Shown: piece after piece, positions 32,736 through 46,319 of the stretch
How positions within the stretch are numbered: the stretch's first letter is position 1
How the letters are laid out: each line of letters starts with the position of its first letter
Origin: Tanypteryx hageni
Lineage: Eukaryota > Arthropoda > Insecta > Odonata > Petaluridae
Assembly: GCA_028673005.1 (NCBI GenBank)
Contig: CM054116.1
Coordinates: forward strand, 81,170,572 to 81,234,571
Direction of reading: 5' to 3'
DNA length: 64,000 nucleotides
Translations under genes and position numbers: made by a program
The notes under the pieces: model-generated
Seen by the model: the letters and a program-made list of their open reading frames with translations, nothing else
Told to the model about the DNA's origin: nothing
Databases searched by the model: none

Positions 32736-33770
32736 TGTTATGGCTATAGGAGTTACCTAAGAGAAGAATTTACTTATTATATATTATATATATATTTATG
32801 TACTTATTCTTGAATTTATATGAGTTATATATCTCAAAACAAAACCATATGGAGCCCATTTATAATGCAATATATTGAGTTTTTCACGCAACTGCCGACA
32901 CACTATCGATATAACGATATATACAGTGACATTATGCATTTGATAGAAGCTTATTGATGTGAAATAGTTTTTACAATTCATGTTGCAAAGATTCCTTCTT
33001 CTTCTTGTGAACTATTTTTTCACATTATGTTCTTCCTTCCCATTGCTCACATTATATTTAAACTAGCGTATACAGTTAACTCCTGCCGTTCGTGGTCTAG
33101 ATGGTTCGTGATTTATTTATTTTGACCACAAATTGCGAATCGTGACCTAAGCTGAAAATACCTTCGCACTGATATAAGAAAAGAAAAGTTGTTTCATTAA
33201 TTCAAAGGTATATTTATCAGGTTTTATCACGAAAAATCGCATTGTTATGACTATTTACGCAGTAGAAAAAAGGAATACTAAATCCAGAAAATATTCAGCG
33301 CGGATGAGACTAGATTATTTGAAAAAAGGATGTTATCCAGAACTTACGCACACCTGTGCTAGTGCCATGCTCTCATTTTATTCTTAGGTATTATTAAAAT
33401 GCAACTTGTAGGATTTGAATTTCGATGCAATGATACTCTAATTGGAAATTTTCAAATATTAATTATTTCTAAATCGTGACACTTTTTCGAATTTTTGGAA
33501 AAATAATCCGCTTTACCGTATCAAGTTTCAACTTTGACTTCCAGCTGAAAGCTAACGAAATCTCAAGCTTGTCAGAAAGAAGAATAGACACGGCTTTAGT
33601 TGTATTATATTGGAATAATGGCGTAATTAACCTTACCTGTTTTGAATATTTATTATTTTTTTTATCTCTAACAAAAAATTGGTTCCGTTCTACTTTATCT
33701 CTATTTTTTATTTAATCAACGTCTTTCCGTTCGTTTCTGAGAAACGCCAATCTCGCGGACGGTAGAGTTT
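32736..33770. other. AT-rich DNA; nothing recognised
   Basis: Contains a short TA-rich patch at 32777-32796. No gene or repeat copy seen. Confidence 0.5.
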
Positions 33771-35180
33771 ATTGTAATTTGCTCAAGTCTTCTGCACCCA
33801 ACGAAGTCTGTATTCTTACCTCCTGGAATAGTCCTTTTTCCTCCTTCCCTTGTCGAAAAAATCGTTTTCTCTTTCTCTCTCAAAGTTTGCAATCTTTTTG
33901 TTTTTTTTTCCTCACCTACGTTCGTCTTAAACCATATCCCCGCCATCCCATATCGAGCCAGTCTGTTTTTGTTTGTGTATGCGCTCGTGTTTTTGAGAGG
34001 GAGAAAGAGAGAGTGAGAATAGGTGGAAAAGAGAGAAGGGTAATAACTCAGTGGGGTCTCTGCCTAAAGGGTAGCCATTTCAATTTCCTGGAGATGATAT
34101 CTTTTTAGGAGTTCCTTGTTCTTTCCCATTTCTATCTCTCTTTCTTCGCCTCCCTTTTCCCCTTCTCTTCCTCCCTTATTCCTGTGATGTGGGTTGCGTT
34201 TAATGAAATTGCCTGTCATTGTTATGGCGTGGGGTTTCTGAAACTATTAGAAAAATATATAAGGTGGAAGGAGGCAGGTGTATTTGTTACAAGTTCTAAA
34301 CATATTACTTTACTCTATTGTTTTCGGTATTGGAGACCTTTACAAAATCTAAGATCACTTTCCTTGGTATGAACTTTTCTACGTTAACAGTACCATTCAA
34401 TGAAGAGATGCATTGATGCTAAAACCACGAAACTAAGGGTCGGGTACTTTTCCTGTATTTTTGTAGCTTAATTGGTATTTAGGGGAAATTTAATTTGGTG
34501 TTATTTATAAATGGCACATTCTACGCTTTTTTGGGTGATATGTTTGATGTTTAGAATTGTCAATTCTTCCAATGGTTTCTTCAGTATAGGTATGAATAAT
34601 TGATACAATAGTATTAAATCCTGTAGCACATTAATGGGGATGGAATATATAACGATATTGTTAGATATACTTATAGTCCCTGTATTATAAACTATATATA
34701 TGTTCATGATTATTGAAGTAGCCTTTCCGATACTAATAAAATTCTAGTATATGTGGTTTGATGTCAAATTAAACTAATTGCAATAAATTAAACTGCATTC
34801 ATGATATCGCTATCTCTGAGCTGACTCAAGGGACAACAATGACTTGTTTATCAATTACTGTAGTGTTATAAAGTGAAAATAAGTCCTCATCGTCAAAATA
34901 TTCGAAGATAGCTTCTTCCGATTAGTTAAATGTTCTTCAATAATAACGTTTTCCTTGGGGTTTTTTCCTAGCAAACGTGTTCAATCTTTGGTATAACGAA
35001 CTACCATCATCGCAATATTTCCTCTTATACTGTGTGCATATTATTCCTAAACCTAGGCAATCTCAGCAGGGGATAACCATAGAAACGAACGGTTCCTCAT
35101 TAGTCGCGAACTAAGATACGATAAAATTGAACGAATGAAACGTAAAAACTCGGTGAATTGAACCGACCTTATCCCCTTTT
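33771..35180. other. CT-rich patch then AT-rich DNA; no gene
   Basis: 33820-33920 and 34100-34175 are C/T-rich with a short GA run between (33998-34018). The rest is AT-rich. Frames are composition artefacts or chance. Confidence 0.5.
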
Positions 35181-36170
35181 AAAAGCGACGGGATGAAAGG
35201 AACGGAGGGAGGGGCTTAAAACGTTCCGTTACCTCATTTCCTTTTCCGATACACCATCCTCCCTTAAAGACTTACTCACTTAAACTCAGCCGCCATTCCA
35301 TCTTTTCTTATTATTATTTCAATCCCTTCTGCTCTTTGGGGACCCATTGCTCTGAACGCACCTTTGCCTACCTAACCGCCTTCCCTACCTCCCCCTCATC
35401 CATGAAGTCCCTCACTTTCAATGTCCTTCCCTTCTCCCTTCAAACAAAACCCATTCCTCACCTCTCTTCACTATTTTCCTCCTTTTCAACCTCGTTTTCA
35501 ACTACTTTTTATCCTCGTTCCGCTCCGTTCTTATATTCGCCCATTGCTGCTACCTTTTTCCGCCACTGCCCTTAAGGAAATAATAAACGCGGAACTTCCA
35601 TTTCTCCCCTCGGGAAACCCATTAATAACAGGAAAAGAGCGAGAGAGAGAGAGAAAGTGAGAGTGGTATAGCAAAAGAGGGAACCATTTCGTCGGGGAAG
35701 GAACCTTCATTTTTTCCTTTCGGGCGTGCACCACACCGATCCCTTCCTCCCTCATGCACCGTTTGGTGTTTCTCCCGAGAAAGAAATGAAAGAGTAAAAA
35801 AATAATATGGGGCTTTTTTTTAAAAAAAAAGCGGGAAATGGGAAGGGGGTGTGGAGGAAGCACGCCCCTTTTCCTCTCATTTCCTTTACTCTTTCGCTCC
35901 CTTTCACTCCCGTGGGATCGTCCCGCGCATTAGTATCGCTAAGTGCCTTCTTCTCCCTGGAAAAAGGGAAACACGATAATAATCTCGCTGTTTACCTTTT
36001 CCGCCATTTTATCCTACTTCTTCTTTCTTCCCTTGCTCTTCTGTGCGCCATTTCGTTCCGCTCGACAGGCGCATTTGGCCGAATCGTTTCATCTCGCCTC
36101 GCGACTTGTCGATGCGACCTTGCTCCTCGCGGTCCCGAATGGCTTTTTTTCTAGGAGAGTGAAAAATTAA
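35181..36170. other. Alternating purine- and pyrimidine-rich block
   Basis: C/T-rich runs at 35223-35570, 35705-35760 and 35862-36060 alternate with G/A-rich runs at 35185-35215, 35632-35700 and 35785-35860. Overlapping frames up to 115 codons on both strands follow this composition. Confidence 0.55.
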
Positions 36171-37020
36171 AGGTGCGAAAGGAAAAGGTATTGGTGGTTT
36201 TATTATAGTGCGTTCAAGTTTCCACCAGTTAGTTCGGCTGGGAGAAAATAAGTGAATAGCTTTCCCGTCGTTCTGTAATGGTTTCGGCTTGTTGATTTTT
36301 GTGGAAGTTTCTGTTGCAATAACATTTTTCTGAGGGTATCTTTCCTACTTTTCTCTAACTCGAGATATATTTCGTGATGTCGTTTGATGTTTGAGATATG
36401 TTTCGGGTTGGTGAATTAGTATTCGTTGATGCCAAGTGGTGTTAAATATACATTTTAGGTTTCCATAAAATTATGGTAAAATTATTTTATACGTATGAAA
36501 GTTATTTTTCTATATTTTAAATACTTCACGTGGTGGATAATTGAGAAAATTATATCTCAAGCAAGAAATAGCACTATAATTTTCCGAGAATTACAATTGA
36601 ACAAATCTTTATGACAAATGTGAATTTATATTACAAAATAAAGGAAGACCTCACGAGTAGAACTCCATCCCGAGTTCACTTGTCCTATTTTACTAATACC
36701 CTCGCAAAACAATAACGTCACTTGAAAACTTCTGAAGGTCCCAGGATTATCATGTTAAACCATTCGTAACTCTTTGCTGCCCAGATTGACTCCCATTTAT
36801 TTAAATCCTCATGTATCCTCAAGGAATCCAGTTAAAATATGTGCTTCCCGTGAGTAATACTTTCGATAATCCATCAATCATCCGACATTTACTGATCCTC
36901 TTAATTAGTAGTATATTCATAAGATTTTTCCTGTACTGTATATCTCCAAGTTGAAGGTGAAGCGCATCGATTATAGGACTAATTACTTCTCTTGCAAAAC
37001 CGCCCGTAAATCCATGGATT
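36171..37020. other. AT-rich DNA; nothing recognised
   Basis: No feature seen. Confidence 0.5.
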
Positions 37021-38110
37021 CCCCCTTAAGACCGTTTTCCCTCAGTTTCATTTATCTTAGCGAATTAACTCTCTCTCTCTACTTTTCTCAAACTCTCCGA
37101 CTTTCGTTCTCTCTCGCACACACTCTTCTCTTTCTCTCTTGGCGCCGAAGAATAAAGCAATTCCTTGAAGACCTTTTCTCTTCTCTCTCTCGTAGCGGAT
37201 AAGTCACAGAGAGGGAACGAATCCTGAAACGAATTGCACAATCTTCAGCTCACGCGGCACTCTCTTAATTGCCGAGTGGTTTTCTGTCACGGTTACTTAA
37301 TACTCCCCTCGGATGAGGAGAGAGAAGGATGGAATCAAATGGGATAAAGGGAGAAGCAGAGGGGGGAAATAGTCGAATGGGATAAATGTCGATCTGGAAG
37401 CGGCGCGCAGCACTCTTTAAAGCTGGAGCGGTCTAATGACGCCGCAACCAGTTTCCCGAAATGTATATCATAACCCCTTCCTCCATCCGTTTCTTCCGAC
37501 GCGATTTTTACATTCCCCTTACTCCCTCCGATACTTCGCTGCAAGGCACCTCTTTTAACCATCCTTCTCTGTCGCGGAAGGGCGTGGGGGAGGATAAGTT
37601 CGGGAAAGGAGGTTGAGGGTTCGGGTTATAAACTGCGCCTCCTCGTTTTCGCGGCGGAAGCAGAAATTTCGAAAAAGGAATCGATTGCCTCTCCTGCATT
37701 TTATCTTACTCTCTTTTCCCCTAACATGGGTTTTTGAATGAGTGTGTACGTGCGTGCGCGTGAGAAAGTTTCGCCAAATTCTTTACGTTGTGCGTGGTTG
37801 TGTGTGAGTCTCTCTCTCTCTCCTCTCTCTCGAATGGGGTCAAGTCATTAGGACAGAGGTTATGATGAGGTATTGGGAGAGGGGGAATTCACCGTTTTCT
37901 CCTTCTGCCCCTTTTCGTTGAATCCTCTCTTTTACCAACCCCTTTCCTCGTTTCCTTTCCCTCACTGTATTCGCATCCCCCTTTTTCCCTCTCCCACTCC
38001 TCGGGAAAGGGAAGAGGGCTGGGAACGCATTAATCTTTCAATTTGTTTGAGAGTATTTCCTCCTCTCTCTCCCTCCTTTTCTCGCCTCGGCACTTCCTTT
38101 TACGCGAAAC
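37021..38110. other. CT-rich and mixed low-complexity block
   Basis: C/T-rich at 37065-37195 and 37808-38100, with a G/A-rich stretch at 37310-37390 and a CpG-richer centre (37390-37680). Frames at 37335-37562 and 37508-37699 (minus) and 37873-38352 (plus) overlap low-complexity sequence and carry no recognisable domain. Confidence 0.5.
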
Positions 38111-39930
38111 TTTTGTTGAGGAGGCCATCTCAAAAGTTAATGTTGCATGTTTATTCCGAAATGAATAAGTTTTTAGTGTGTGTGAGAGGAAAGACGAGTG
38201 GAGAAGGCTTCTTTTTTTCTTGCGAGCTGAGTGCTTATGTTAAGTGGATAGGATGTTGTAGAGAAATACGCCGTGATTCACAGGGATCCTCCGTTATGCA
38301 GAGGGAGGTTGTGAGGCAATCAACCAAATGTAAAGTCAACTTTTCCAGCTGAATGGCTTATACTATTTCCTTCTCTTCGAGTTTGTATGGCTGAATATTT
38401 ACTTTTAATACAGTTTACTATCAATTTTATTCTTCGCATATTTTGACTTTCAGCAGAAACATCTCTAGAAATTTTTGTATTTTTATGACGCTCTTTCTGC
38501 TTCCTTCTCGTCTGCGGGCGATTTAAACCTTTGGCCACTTTCTCAGAAATGGAAAAAATGCTGGCCTCCAACCCATTTAATTTATCAATTCTAATATTTT
38601 ATTACCGCTAAACATATTTCATTATTACATGTAACATATTTATCATTACAAATCTAGGTTTACTCAAATTAGTTAATTGCTAGTATGACATATAATGTAG
38701 GCCATGAAAGCAACGAAAGTGTTAAAACCCTAGCCTTTGATTGAATTATCATCTTGCGTTAGTTTCCACATGAGAATTAGATGTAATTTACTATGTCCAG
38801 ACTTCTTGTTTTCACTGATGTCAGTTAGTTACCTTATAAACGAGATTAAAACTACAAGTCGCTGACCTCTGTTTGTGCTCGATGTAGATAGCGTAAATTA
38901 TCATCAAAGAGGTATCGAATTATATCGACGATGTAAATAAATCAATTTGATGACACATATTGAAGTTAGTGATGTGAGAAAGGAAAGAAGAAAATTGAAA
39001 TAACACGCCGTGAAGGAGCCTGAGGTTTGGAGTTGCTTTCGTGATTTCCACAAAATATACAAATTCAATGACACTGAGAAGGTATAAATGTTATTTATAT
39101 CTATGTTGTAAACAGTTACCATTTAATTAAGTAATTCAATTAGCAATCAATATAAGCGAAATAATAATTCTGAAAATAGAAATCTCAGACAATGCCACGA
39201 TCTCTGCCCTGTTAGTCAGATTATTTATAATAAATGACATGTGGATAATCTAACTGGCAAAAGTAAACATCAATACTGCTTTTATTTTTATTTGCAGCTA
39301 TAACAAATTTAGGAGGAAAAAGAAAATTAGAGTATATTTTTTAACGTGTAAGGCAGGCAGCTTTTAAGATTCTCTGGGATGCTAAATAGTTGTGTTAGTT
39401 TCTGGTAAATTAAACTTAGTGAATTTAGACTTTGAGGTGCTGTAGCAATTGAAATTTTTTACAAATTTATTCAATTAAATAAATTGTACTTATTTTACTA
39501 AATGGATATTTAATTATACCTTTCATTCGTATTTAAGTTACCAACTATATGCTTAATGCATAGAAAACAGATAAATTTATCAATGTCAAACGAAACAAGG
39601 ATACCCATTTAAAACGCGGTAACAATCACAACATGAATTATATATTCTTCCGCAGCAGAATCCGTGAAACTGCTTTATGGATTGGATCCCACTTAATCAA
39701 TGTCTTGTACGTACGGTCACCATATTTCAGAATAAAATATTTTAAGGCGGCTGTAAAAGAACTATCACGCGAAGAATTTCTAAGAAACCGAAATAATCTT
39801 CTTACTATGATTCTCTCTTTGATTCCCGAGTGATGCTAACATTTTACCTTTTATACAAACACTCATTCCAATTTTACGGTCGCTCTTTCACATATTGGAT
39901 CCTTTTAAATCTTTTTAATATTTCACTCAA
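38111..39930. other. AT-rich DNA; nothing recognised
   Basis: No repeat copy or credible reading frame seen. Confidence 0.5.
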
Positions 39931-40480
39931 GGTCTCTTTCGAGATCTCTCTTCTCTCTCTCCCTCCCTCCCTCCCCCCTCTCTCTCTTTCCCTCTTGTTT
40001 CAACTCACTTTATTTCTCTCCCTACCGCTTTCGTGCACTTTTCTTAATTAGCAGATTCTCAATGAGTTTCATTGGTCCTTTTTTGTAGTCATTTTTCTTT
40101 CCGAGCAACGCCTTATATTCCCATTGAAAAGACTTCCTTTCGCCACACCCATCTTTTCTGTCTCACATTTACCCTCCCTTTAACCCCTCCTCCTGCTCTT
40201 CTACCCAACCTTTATTCTTATCACACTTCTCTCTATCTAAAACTCCCGTACTCTTCCTCCATCTTCTCAACCGTCTCGCTTTTAAAATCCCCTTTCCTCA
40301 TGCACTCCTGCTTTCCATAAATCAACATTCTTATCCCTCTCGTTGGACCTTTTCCTCGATATTGTATCCTCTTTTTCTCTCTCCTCCTCTCCGTCTGAAA
40401 GCGATTTCCTATAATAAACTCCTACTTCTCTCTCTCCTTCTCTCTCTCTCTTATTCTCAAATCTCTCGCTTTTTATAAGC
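39931..40480. repeat. CT-rich low-complexity block
   Basis: Strongly C/T-rich, with (CT)n and CCCT runs at 39945-39995 and 40378-40455. Confidence 0.7.
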
Positions 40481-43400
40481 TCAAAAATACTTCGTATTTC
40501 GTGAATTTTGAATATTTAATTGCTTAAGAGAATTCCTCGAGTGTTCTAAAATAAACGCTCTAATTTGATTTGGTTCGAGAAAAAAGAAAGATCCAATGGT
40601 TTCGTTTGACCCTTACATCTTTCTACAATGTCGATTTTATTATTTATAATGGGAAATTCTCTCTTAACAATTTCAATATAGTGTCCAATTTAAAATCTAA
40701 TTCCTTCACCCATAATGATTTCCATTAACATATATACCATTATAATATTTTTGGCATATCCCTTCTGATGATAGCACCTTGTTGTTTATCGTAATTAATG
40801 CTAGATAAATTGAAATAATTTGTCTCCGCAATTACGTATGTGGGGAACTTTAAGTTCTTTTCTCTCTCGGAAGTTTCAATGAGAATTTAAAAAAATTTCA
40901 CAGAATAGAGCCGGAGGTAGATCTAATCTGAGTTATGGAAATGAATATTGAATTAAGCAACTTATTCTTAGCCTAAATAACACCATTTGAATGGAAGAAT
41001 TACACGATATTGATATAAACTTAGATTTTAAGATGAATTTTAAAATGTGAAGGTGCTATATCCATATTAATTTCCCATTACCGAACACAATAGCAAATGC
41101 GTCAATGCATTTTAATTTATTTTATGTACAAATTCTTTAAGAAACATACGTAAATAATTTAGATAATGTCATTTTATCAAGGAAGTATATTTCAGTCGAA
41201 CATGAAGGAACTATTAAAAATGTAATGGCAGATGGAACAAACAATTAATTTGTATTCTGCGATTTTTATTACCCGCTTTCTGATGTAAAATGTAATCTTT
41301 AGAGCGATATTTAAAATGCGTATGTATTTGAAAAGCAACTGGGACAAATTACGAGCACAGAATTTTATTCTTGGAAATTATCTTCGCGAATTTCTACGAG
41401 AATATATATAGCTATCTTTGCAAATCCACATGTATAAATGTACATGTGCGTGTGTGCATATATTAATACCATATTGGACCATTTCTGGGTCAGTGGAATG
41501 CCTCTCCACAGGTCCCAATTTGCCGAGATATTTTGCTTTCAAAGACTGACTCGACTTCGCGCGAAATTTATGGGGAAGCGGCGGCCCTTCTATGAGAAAG
41601 CATTCTGTTGCTCCTATTTCGGTGGGATTTATATGAAACGGCGGCGCAAAAGGAACTTGAAGAAGAGAGAGAGAGAGAGCTTTATGGCTTTTCTATCCTT
41701 CGGCAAGCTTTTGATCGTCTAGAAATAGCAACCTTAATAACTTCAATTATTAGAAATTCTCTTTTTGAAAGTGGAAAGGAATTACAGGTTTCATACGAAA
41801 TATACATTTTTCATTGACATTCTTTGAGATTTTCTTTTCCGATAAGATTCGGTGCGGTAGAAGACGCGTTCCTTTTGTTTTGATTCAGTTGATTGGCACG
41901 TTATGACTACTAATCGTGTAGTACTAGTTCTAAAATGAATAAAAACGCTCGATTAGAGATTAAAACCATATGATAGAGATAACAACCGAAGACTTTAACA
42001 AAACGCATGTATCATTTTTTTCTCTAGTCTTAATGAAGGGTACTTAGTTTCTTAACGACATTATAGTAGCATCTGTAGGTAATATTGTGAAAGGAAACAT
42101 TCCAGCTAATCAGGAACATCTCGGATGTTCTCGTCGTACATTAGAGACGCCTTAAATAGCTTATGAACGAATCTGAAAATGTAATTTATTTTACTAATGC
42201 TTACATTAGTAACAGACTTACGCCAAGGTTTGCTCCTGCATTTCAGGTTAATTGCTCTGGAAAATCCTTTAAATCGGAAAGGATGCGAAAGCCAACCAAA
42301 CGATCACACATGCGAGTCCAACATATTTGTTTCCGAAAGGGTTTTCATTCTCTTTATCCACTTAGACAGTGGTATCCGTGCTTTGTATTCCTACACATTG
42401 TCCGAAAGCCCTCATTACCCTATCAACCGTAATTTTAAAGACATTCTAGGGCGGCCAGCCTGGTGGTTTTTGGAGGGAAGGGAACTTTAACTCTTAGTGA
42501 TCCCGATTAATTTTTCGCCATTTAACTGTGCCAGAACGCCTCTTACGAACTTTAAAGCATCTAACGCTCCACCGGGGATTACCAAGACGGGCGATTTTAT
42601 GGGTTGAAGGAATTATAACAGAGAAAGACTTCGAAAGTTTAATACCAAGTGTGTTATTCCAACTCCGTAGTGCAATTCTATAACTTCCACTTCCGATGTC
42701 CCGATGAAATTTTTAACTTGCGGGGAACTTGTATTATCCCATTTATCCAGCTCTGACCTGTATTCGATTAGATAAGCCAACTGATGTTCCTTATAATATT
42801 GTTTTGCTTTTTTTGTTAATTTTCTCGTTGTTTTCTTCGAAAAGCGAGCGTATTGTCTCGATCAAGGTTTTCAATATCTTTTTTTGTTTTCAATCCACGC
42901 CGTTCAAAAAAAAACTTTCTTTCGATATAATTAACGACAAATTCATCTTTTCCCGGTTTTCATTAACGCCGTTTCTCGTCTTCTCTCCCGCTTGCTGCGA
43001 TTTCATTTTATTACCATTTCAATTAACTACCATTGTTCTCGTCCACCTCTTGGTTTTTTCATCCTGCTAATTTCTTAGGCTTTCGTAATCAATTGTCGAA
43101 TAGTTTCAGGTTTCTCCCTTTATTGCGCGTTTCCTTATGAATCTGTTCACTGATTTTTCCGCGATGAACGTATTTTCGAGATTCCTCGTTCTTCTCACTC
43201 CTAGGAGTTGCATCTCAGTTCGCAATCCCATGCTTTCCGAGAAGCGGTTTATTCGTTCTATCGCATTATCACATCTTAATAAGACTTCCGCAGAGGTCCA
43301 GCTGGGGGGAATGAAATGGTAATGATTCTTAAAAAAGAAAAAGCTCTCCATTCCGGAGATATTTCCAAGATCATAATGCAGTGATTCTACAGAAGCTTTG

Positions 43401-44173
43401 GTCGATAAATTTTCATTGCAGCATTGCGTAATCCTAGACAAGTAAAACGTAGCTTGCTTTCCTCACTTTTTGGGGTGTGGTCTTTCAGCTTGCAAGCGAA
43501 TGTTCCCACCTGGTAATTAGTACCACGTCAATTTGTGCATGAATTTAAGTTTTATATTAATAATGTTAACTATCTAACTATAATAAAAGGCAGTTGTGAC
43601 TTGGAATATAACGCTCGACAGTGATTCCTCTTGTGGCGAATTACGGTTTAACGCGAGTAACTTCATAACGAAAAGCAAGATTGAGACGAGTTTTTCGCAA
43701 TATATTGGGATCTACCCATTGCATATATTTAGAATATCATCGTCTATCATAATATCATGGGTTCGATTCCAGGAGCGTTTATTTACTCCATTTGTTTAGC
43801 ACGGATATTAGTGTAGCATATTAATCATTTGCACATTAAAACTACTTATGTTAGAATCATCTTAGGAATTCGGGACTTGAAACAAACAAGGCCAAAATGA
43901 ATGAAAATTTATTTTTCTCCCGTCGATTAACAAATTTTTGTCGAATTGGTCCTAGAATGAGTTTTTAACGAAAATATGACGCATTTTTACCTGTAAATCT
44001 TTCGTCGTCAAGGTGATTTTCATTGTTGTCGGTTTCGTGTAATTGCGTATAATTTATTGGGATTATAAACTCGTGACACATCTTTTAACATTTTCATGAA
44101 CTTTCTACACTAAATTTATGTTTAAACAATACCCTGATTACAATAAACAATTCGAAAGTAACATAAATAAATA
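40481..44173. other. No gene recognised
   Basis: AT-rich to mixed composition. Notable minor items are a perfect inverted repeat CACATGTA / TACATGTG (41427-41448, 6-base loop) and a lone B-box-like GGGTTCGATTCC at 43751-43762 without an A box. Frames of 61-113 codons at 42163-43441 overlap on different strands and phases and have no recognisable domain. Confidence 0.45.
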
Positions 44174-44302
44174 TTTATTCCACTATTCATTGATAGTATG
44201 TTAATTAGCGTTCCTAAGCCAGATATTGAGATTAAAATTGCTTATTCTTTTGAAAATACAGTACGTTTTCTGCAAAGCGAAGCAGGAGGGTTGGCGTAGT
44301 TA

Positions 44303-44801
44303 CTACATGGAAGGGTAATTTAGAAGATCTTCTTTTGCCTCTTCGCATTTCTCTATCATACAACCTTCAAAGATGTGGCCTGGAGATTTTTTTATGAAGT
44401 TTTGCTGGTGTTTGGGATCGGTTCGTTTTCTGTCTGCTTCCTGGGAACAGTTCTTACCAAGATGGATCCTATGGATGATTGAAAACTCTTCCTGTGTATC
44501 ATATTCTCTTCATAGATTTCCGCTTAACAGCGGTAGTAATATCTCATTTCTCTGCACAATCATACTCATTTCTTCTACTGGATCAGTTTTAGAGAAATTT
44601 TTCATGATTTGTTCTAGCTGAGCAAATAAATCAAGAAAATTCACTCGTTTTTAGATTTCTTGTCTGCTCAAAATCTACACCAGCTTCGTCCGAGTCATTA
44701 AAGTCTGCTTTTAGTTCAAACGATTCAGCAAAGCTAGAGGTTCGCAATGGGAATTCAATATCTCTTTCACCTTCTTCCTCATTTCCGGCGTTCTTTGCCA
44801 T
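44303..44801 (-). pseudogene. Decayed reading frame of unknown identity
   Basis: On the minus strand an ATG at 44801 opens an acidic, charged frame (MAKNAGNEEEGERDIEF start). It breaks near 44640, where a one-base shift leads into a second frame reading NFLDLFAQLEQIMKNF and onward to a stop at 44303-44305, with one internal TGA (44510-44512). Joined conceptually it would be about 165 codons, with balanced, non-repetitive amino-acid content quite unlike the AT- or CT-driven frames elsewhere. A polyadenylation-like AATAAA lies about 125 bases past the stop (complement of 44174-44179). I see no poly-A tract proving retroposition. I recognise no family; it may be a dead gene copy or part of a mobile element. 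It lies divergently next to the RTE element. Confidence 0.5.
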
Positions 44802-45312
44802 AGCTGCGAACTTTTTAATTTATTTCCCTTGAGTAGAATTTCCTTGCAAATCGAGAATGCACTCGATCCAAAGACTTTACCAAATGTCATGCATAGTTGT
44901 GCTCTTCATCTCTTTCCAAGATTCTCTAATATTTTTGTTTTATGTTGTAGTCACGCTAAACTCTCTCGTCGTCGTTTCGCCTGTTGTTTTAATCATCTGA
45001 GAAAATGTACTCTGCAGGTAATATGCGGTAGGCTCATGTTCCTAAGTCTTTCTGCAATATCTCCGGCCAAAGTAAAATAGGAACTCACCAACCCGCTCTG
45101 GGATGGCGTGGTGTTTTATGGTGTAAAAACCCCATGTCACATCCATGATATGTTCAACCATAATAAACGGCCCTCATTTTTCGGAGGTTGGCGTATCCAT
45201 GACCGCGGCAGTTGTCAGGAACAAGGCATGAAGGCAGAGGGCGCTAAGAATCCTCAGAGGTTAAACACTCACTGCCAATCTTTCTCATCCTTACCAAATT
45301 TTTATAATCTCA

Positions 45313-46003
45313 GCCTAACTGCCTTGAATTGTCGGACTTTGTCCAGCAAAGAGGAACTGCTAAAGTTTCAAGAAGAATTGTAAAAGATGAAGTGAGACAT
45401 TTTAGGGCTTAGTGAGGTAAGAATAAACTGAAACTTAAGAGTGGACATATTTTTTATTACTGGGGAGCTGACGCAGGAACTGATCGCCAACAAAATATAG
45501 AAAAACAACATCGTGGGAATTAAAAGTTCATCCATGCGAGTATCTATACTATTGTTTCAAATAAATAAAAGGTATCACCTGCAAATAATTCAAGTCTACA
45601 TACTACCAAGTCTACATACTCGAATGAGGATGGGGTTTCTACCATGAAATTAGAGTACTGCATGACAAATGGAGTTGCCATCTAAAAGTGGTCATGGATG
45701 AATTCAACGCGAAATTAGGAGAAGTTAATAAATGGCGCTGTGGAGACAGAAAAAAAAGAGGAGTCGGACTTGTAAATTCTCCGAATGTTCCAGACTATAC
45801 ATAATGAACTCCTTCTTTAAGAAGAGCGCCAACAGAAAATGGACGTGGAAGTGACCCAATGGCATAAGGAATGAAATTGAATACATACTAGTCAATAAAA
45901 TACATGTGGTAGAAGATTGTTCTGTCCTCAACCAATTTAAAGCTGTAAGCGACCATCGACCGGTACAATACAGAATAAAATTCATTTTAAAGATGGAAAG
46001 ATA
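45313..46003 (+). pseudogene. RTE endonuclease domain remnant
   Basis: Reading across frames gives LTALNCRTL near the start, DILGLSEVR, YYWGAD, INKRYHLQIIQVY, a degraded GDFNAK motif (here DEFNAK, codons near 45697-45714), WTWK-PNG, EIEYILV and the catalytic SDHRPV motif (about 45949-45966). These mark the exonuclease/endonuclease/phosphatase-fold nuclease that RTE elements use to nick target DNA. In-frame stops occur within a few tens of codons and at least four frame changes are needed, so it cannot be functional. Loss of the Gly-Asp pair in GDFNAK would also damage catalysis. Confidence 0.88.
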
Positions 46004-46319
46004 AAGAAGCCTATGTCTGATATCATTGCATAAGTGGTAAAAAACGAAAGGAAAATTTTCAGCTTAAACTTCAAATTGATTCAGTGTACTGGAAGACCAA
46101 GAAACCGAAATAGGAATAATAAAGGTACCCAAGTAAACCACTCATAAAATATGCGGAAGTGTTACTGTTAAACCAGATAAAACATTATCTGAAAACTCAG
46201 ACTGCTGATGAAAAAGTAAAGGGAAATGAAAAGGAATGATCCACTTTGTAGAAATAAACAAAACTATAAGGAAATTCACCAAAGAATAGTTGAAGAAATA
46301 TAAGTATTAGCCAATAGAG

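Noticed and set aside
37873..38352. 159-codon plus-strand open frame
   Set aside because: Its first two thirds lie in CT-rich low-complexity DNA and nothing in it is recognisable.
42163..42490. Two overlapping plus-strand frames of 89 and 97 codons
   Set aside because: They cover the same DNA in different phases, neither has a recognisable domain, and no frame preference is evident.
43751..43762. B-box-like GGGTTCGATTCC
   Set aside because: No A box or tRNA-like fold upstream and no repeat similarity around it; one box alone is weak evidence.
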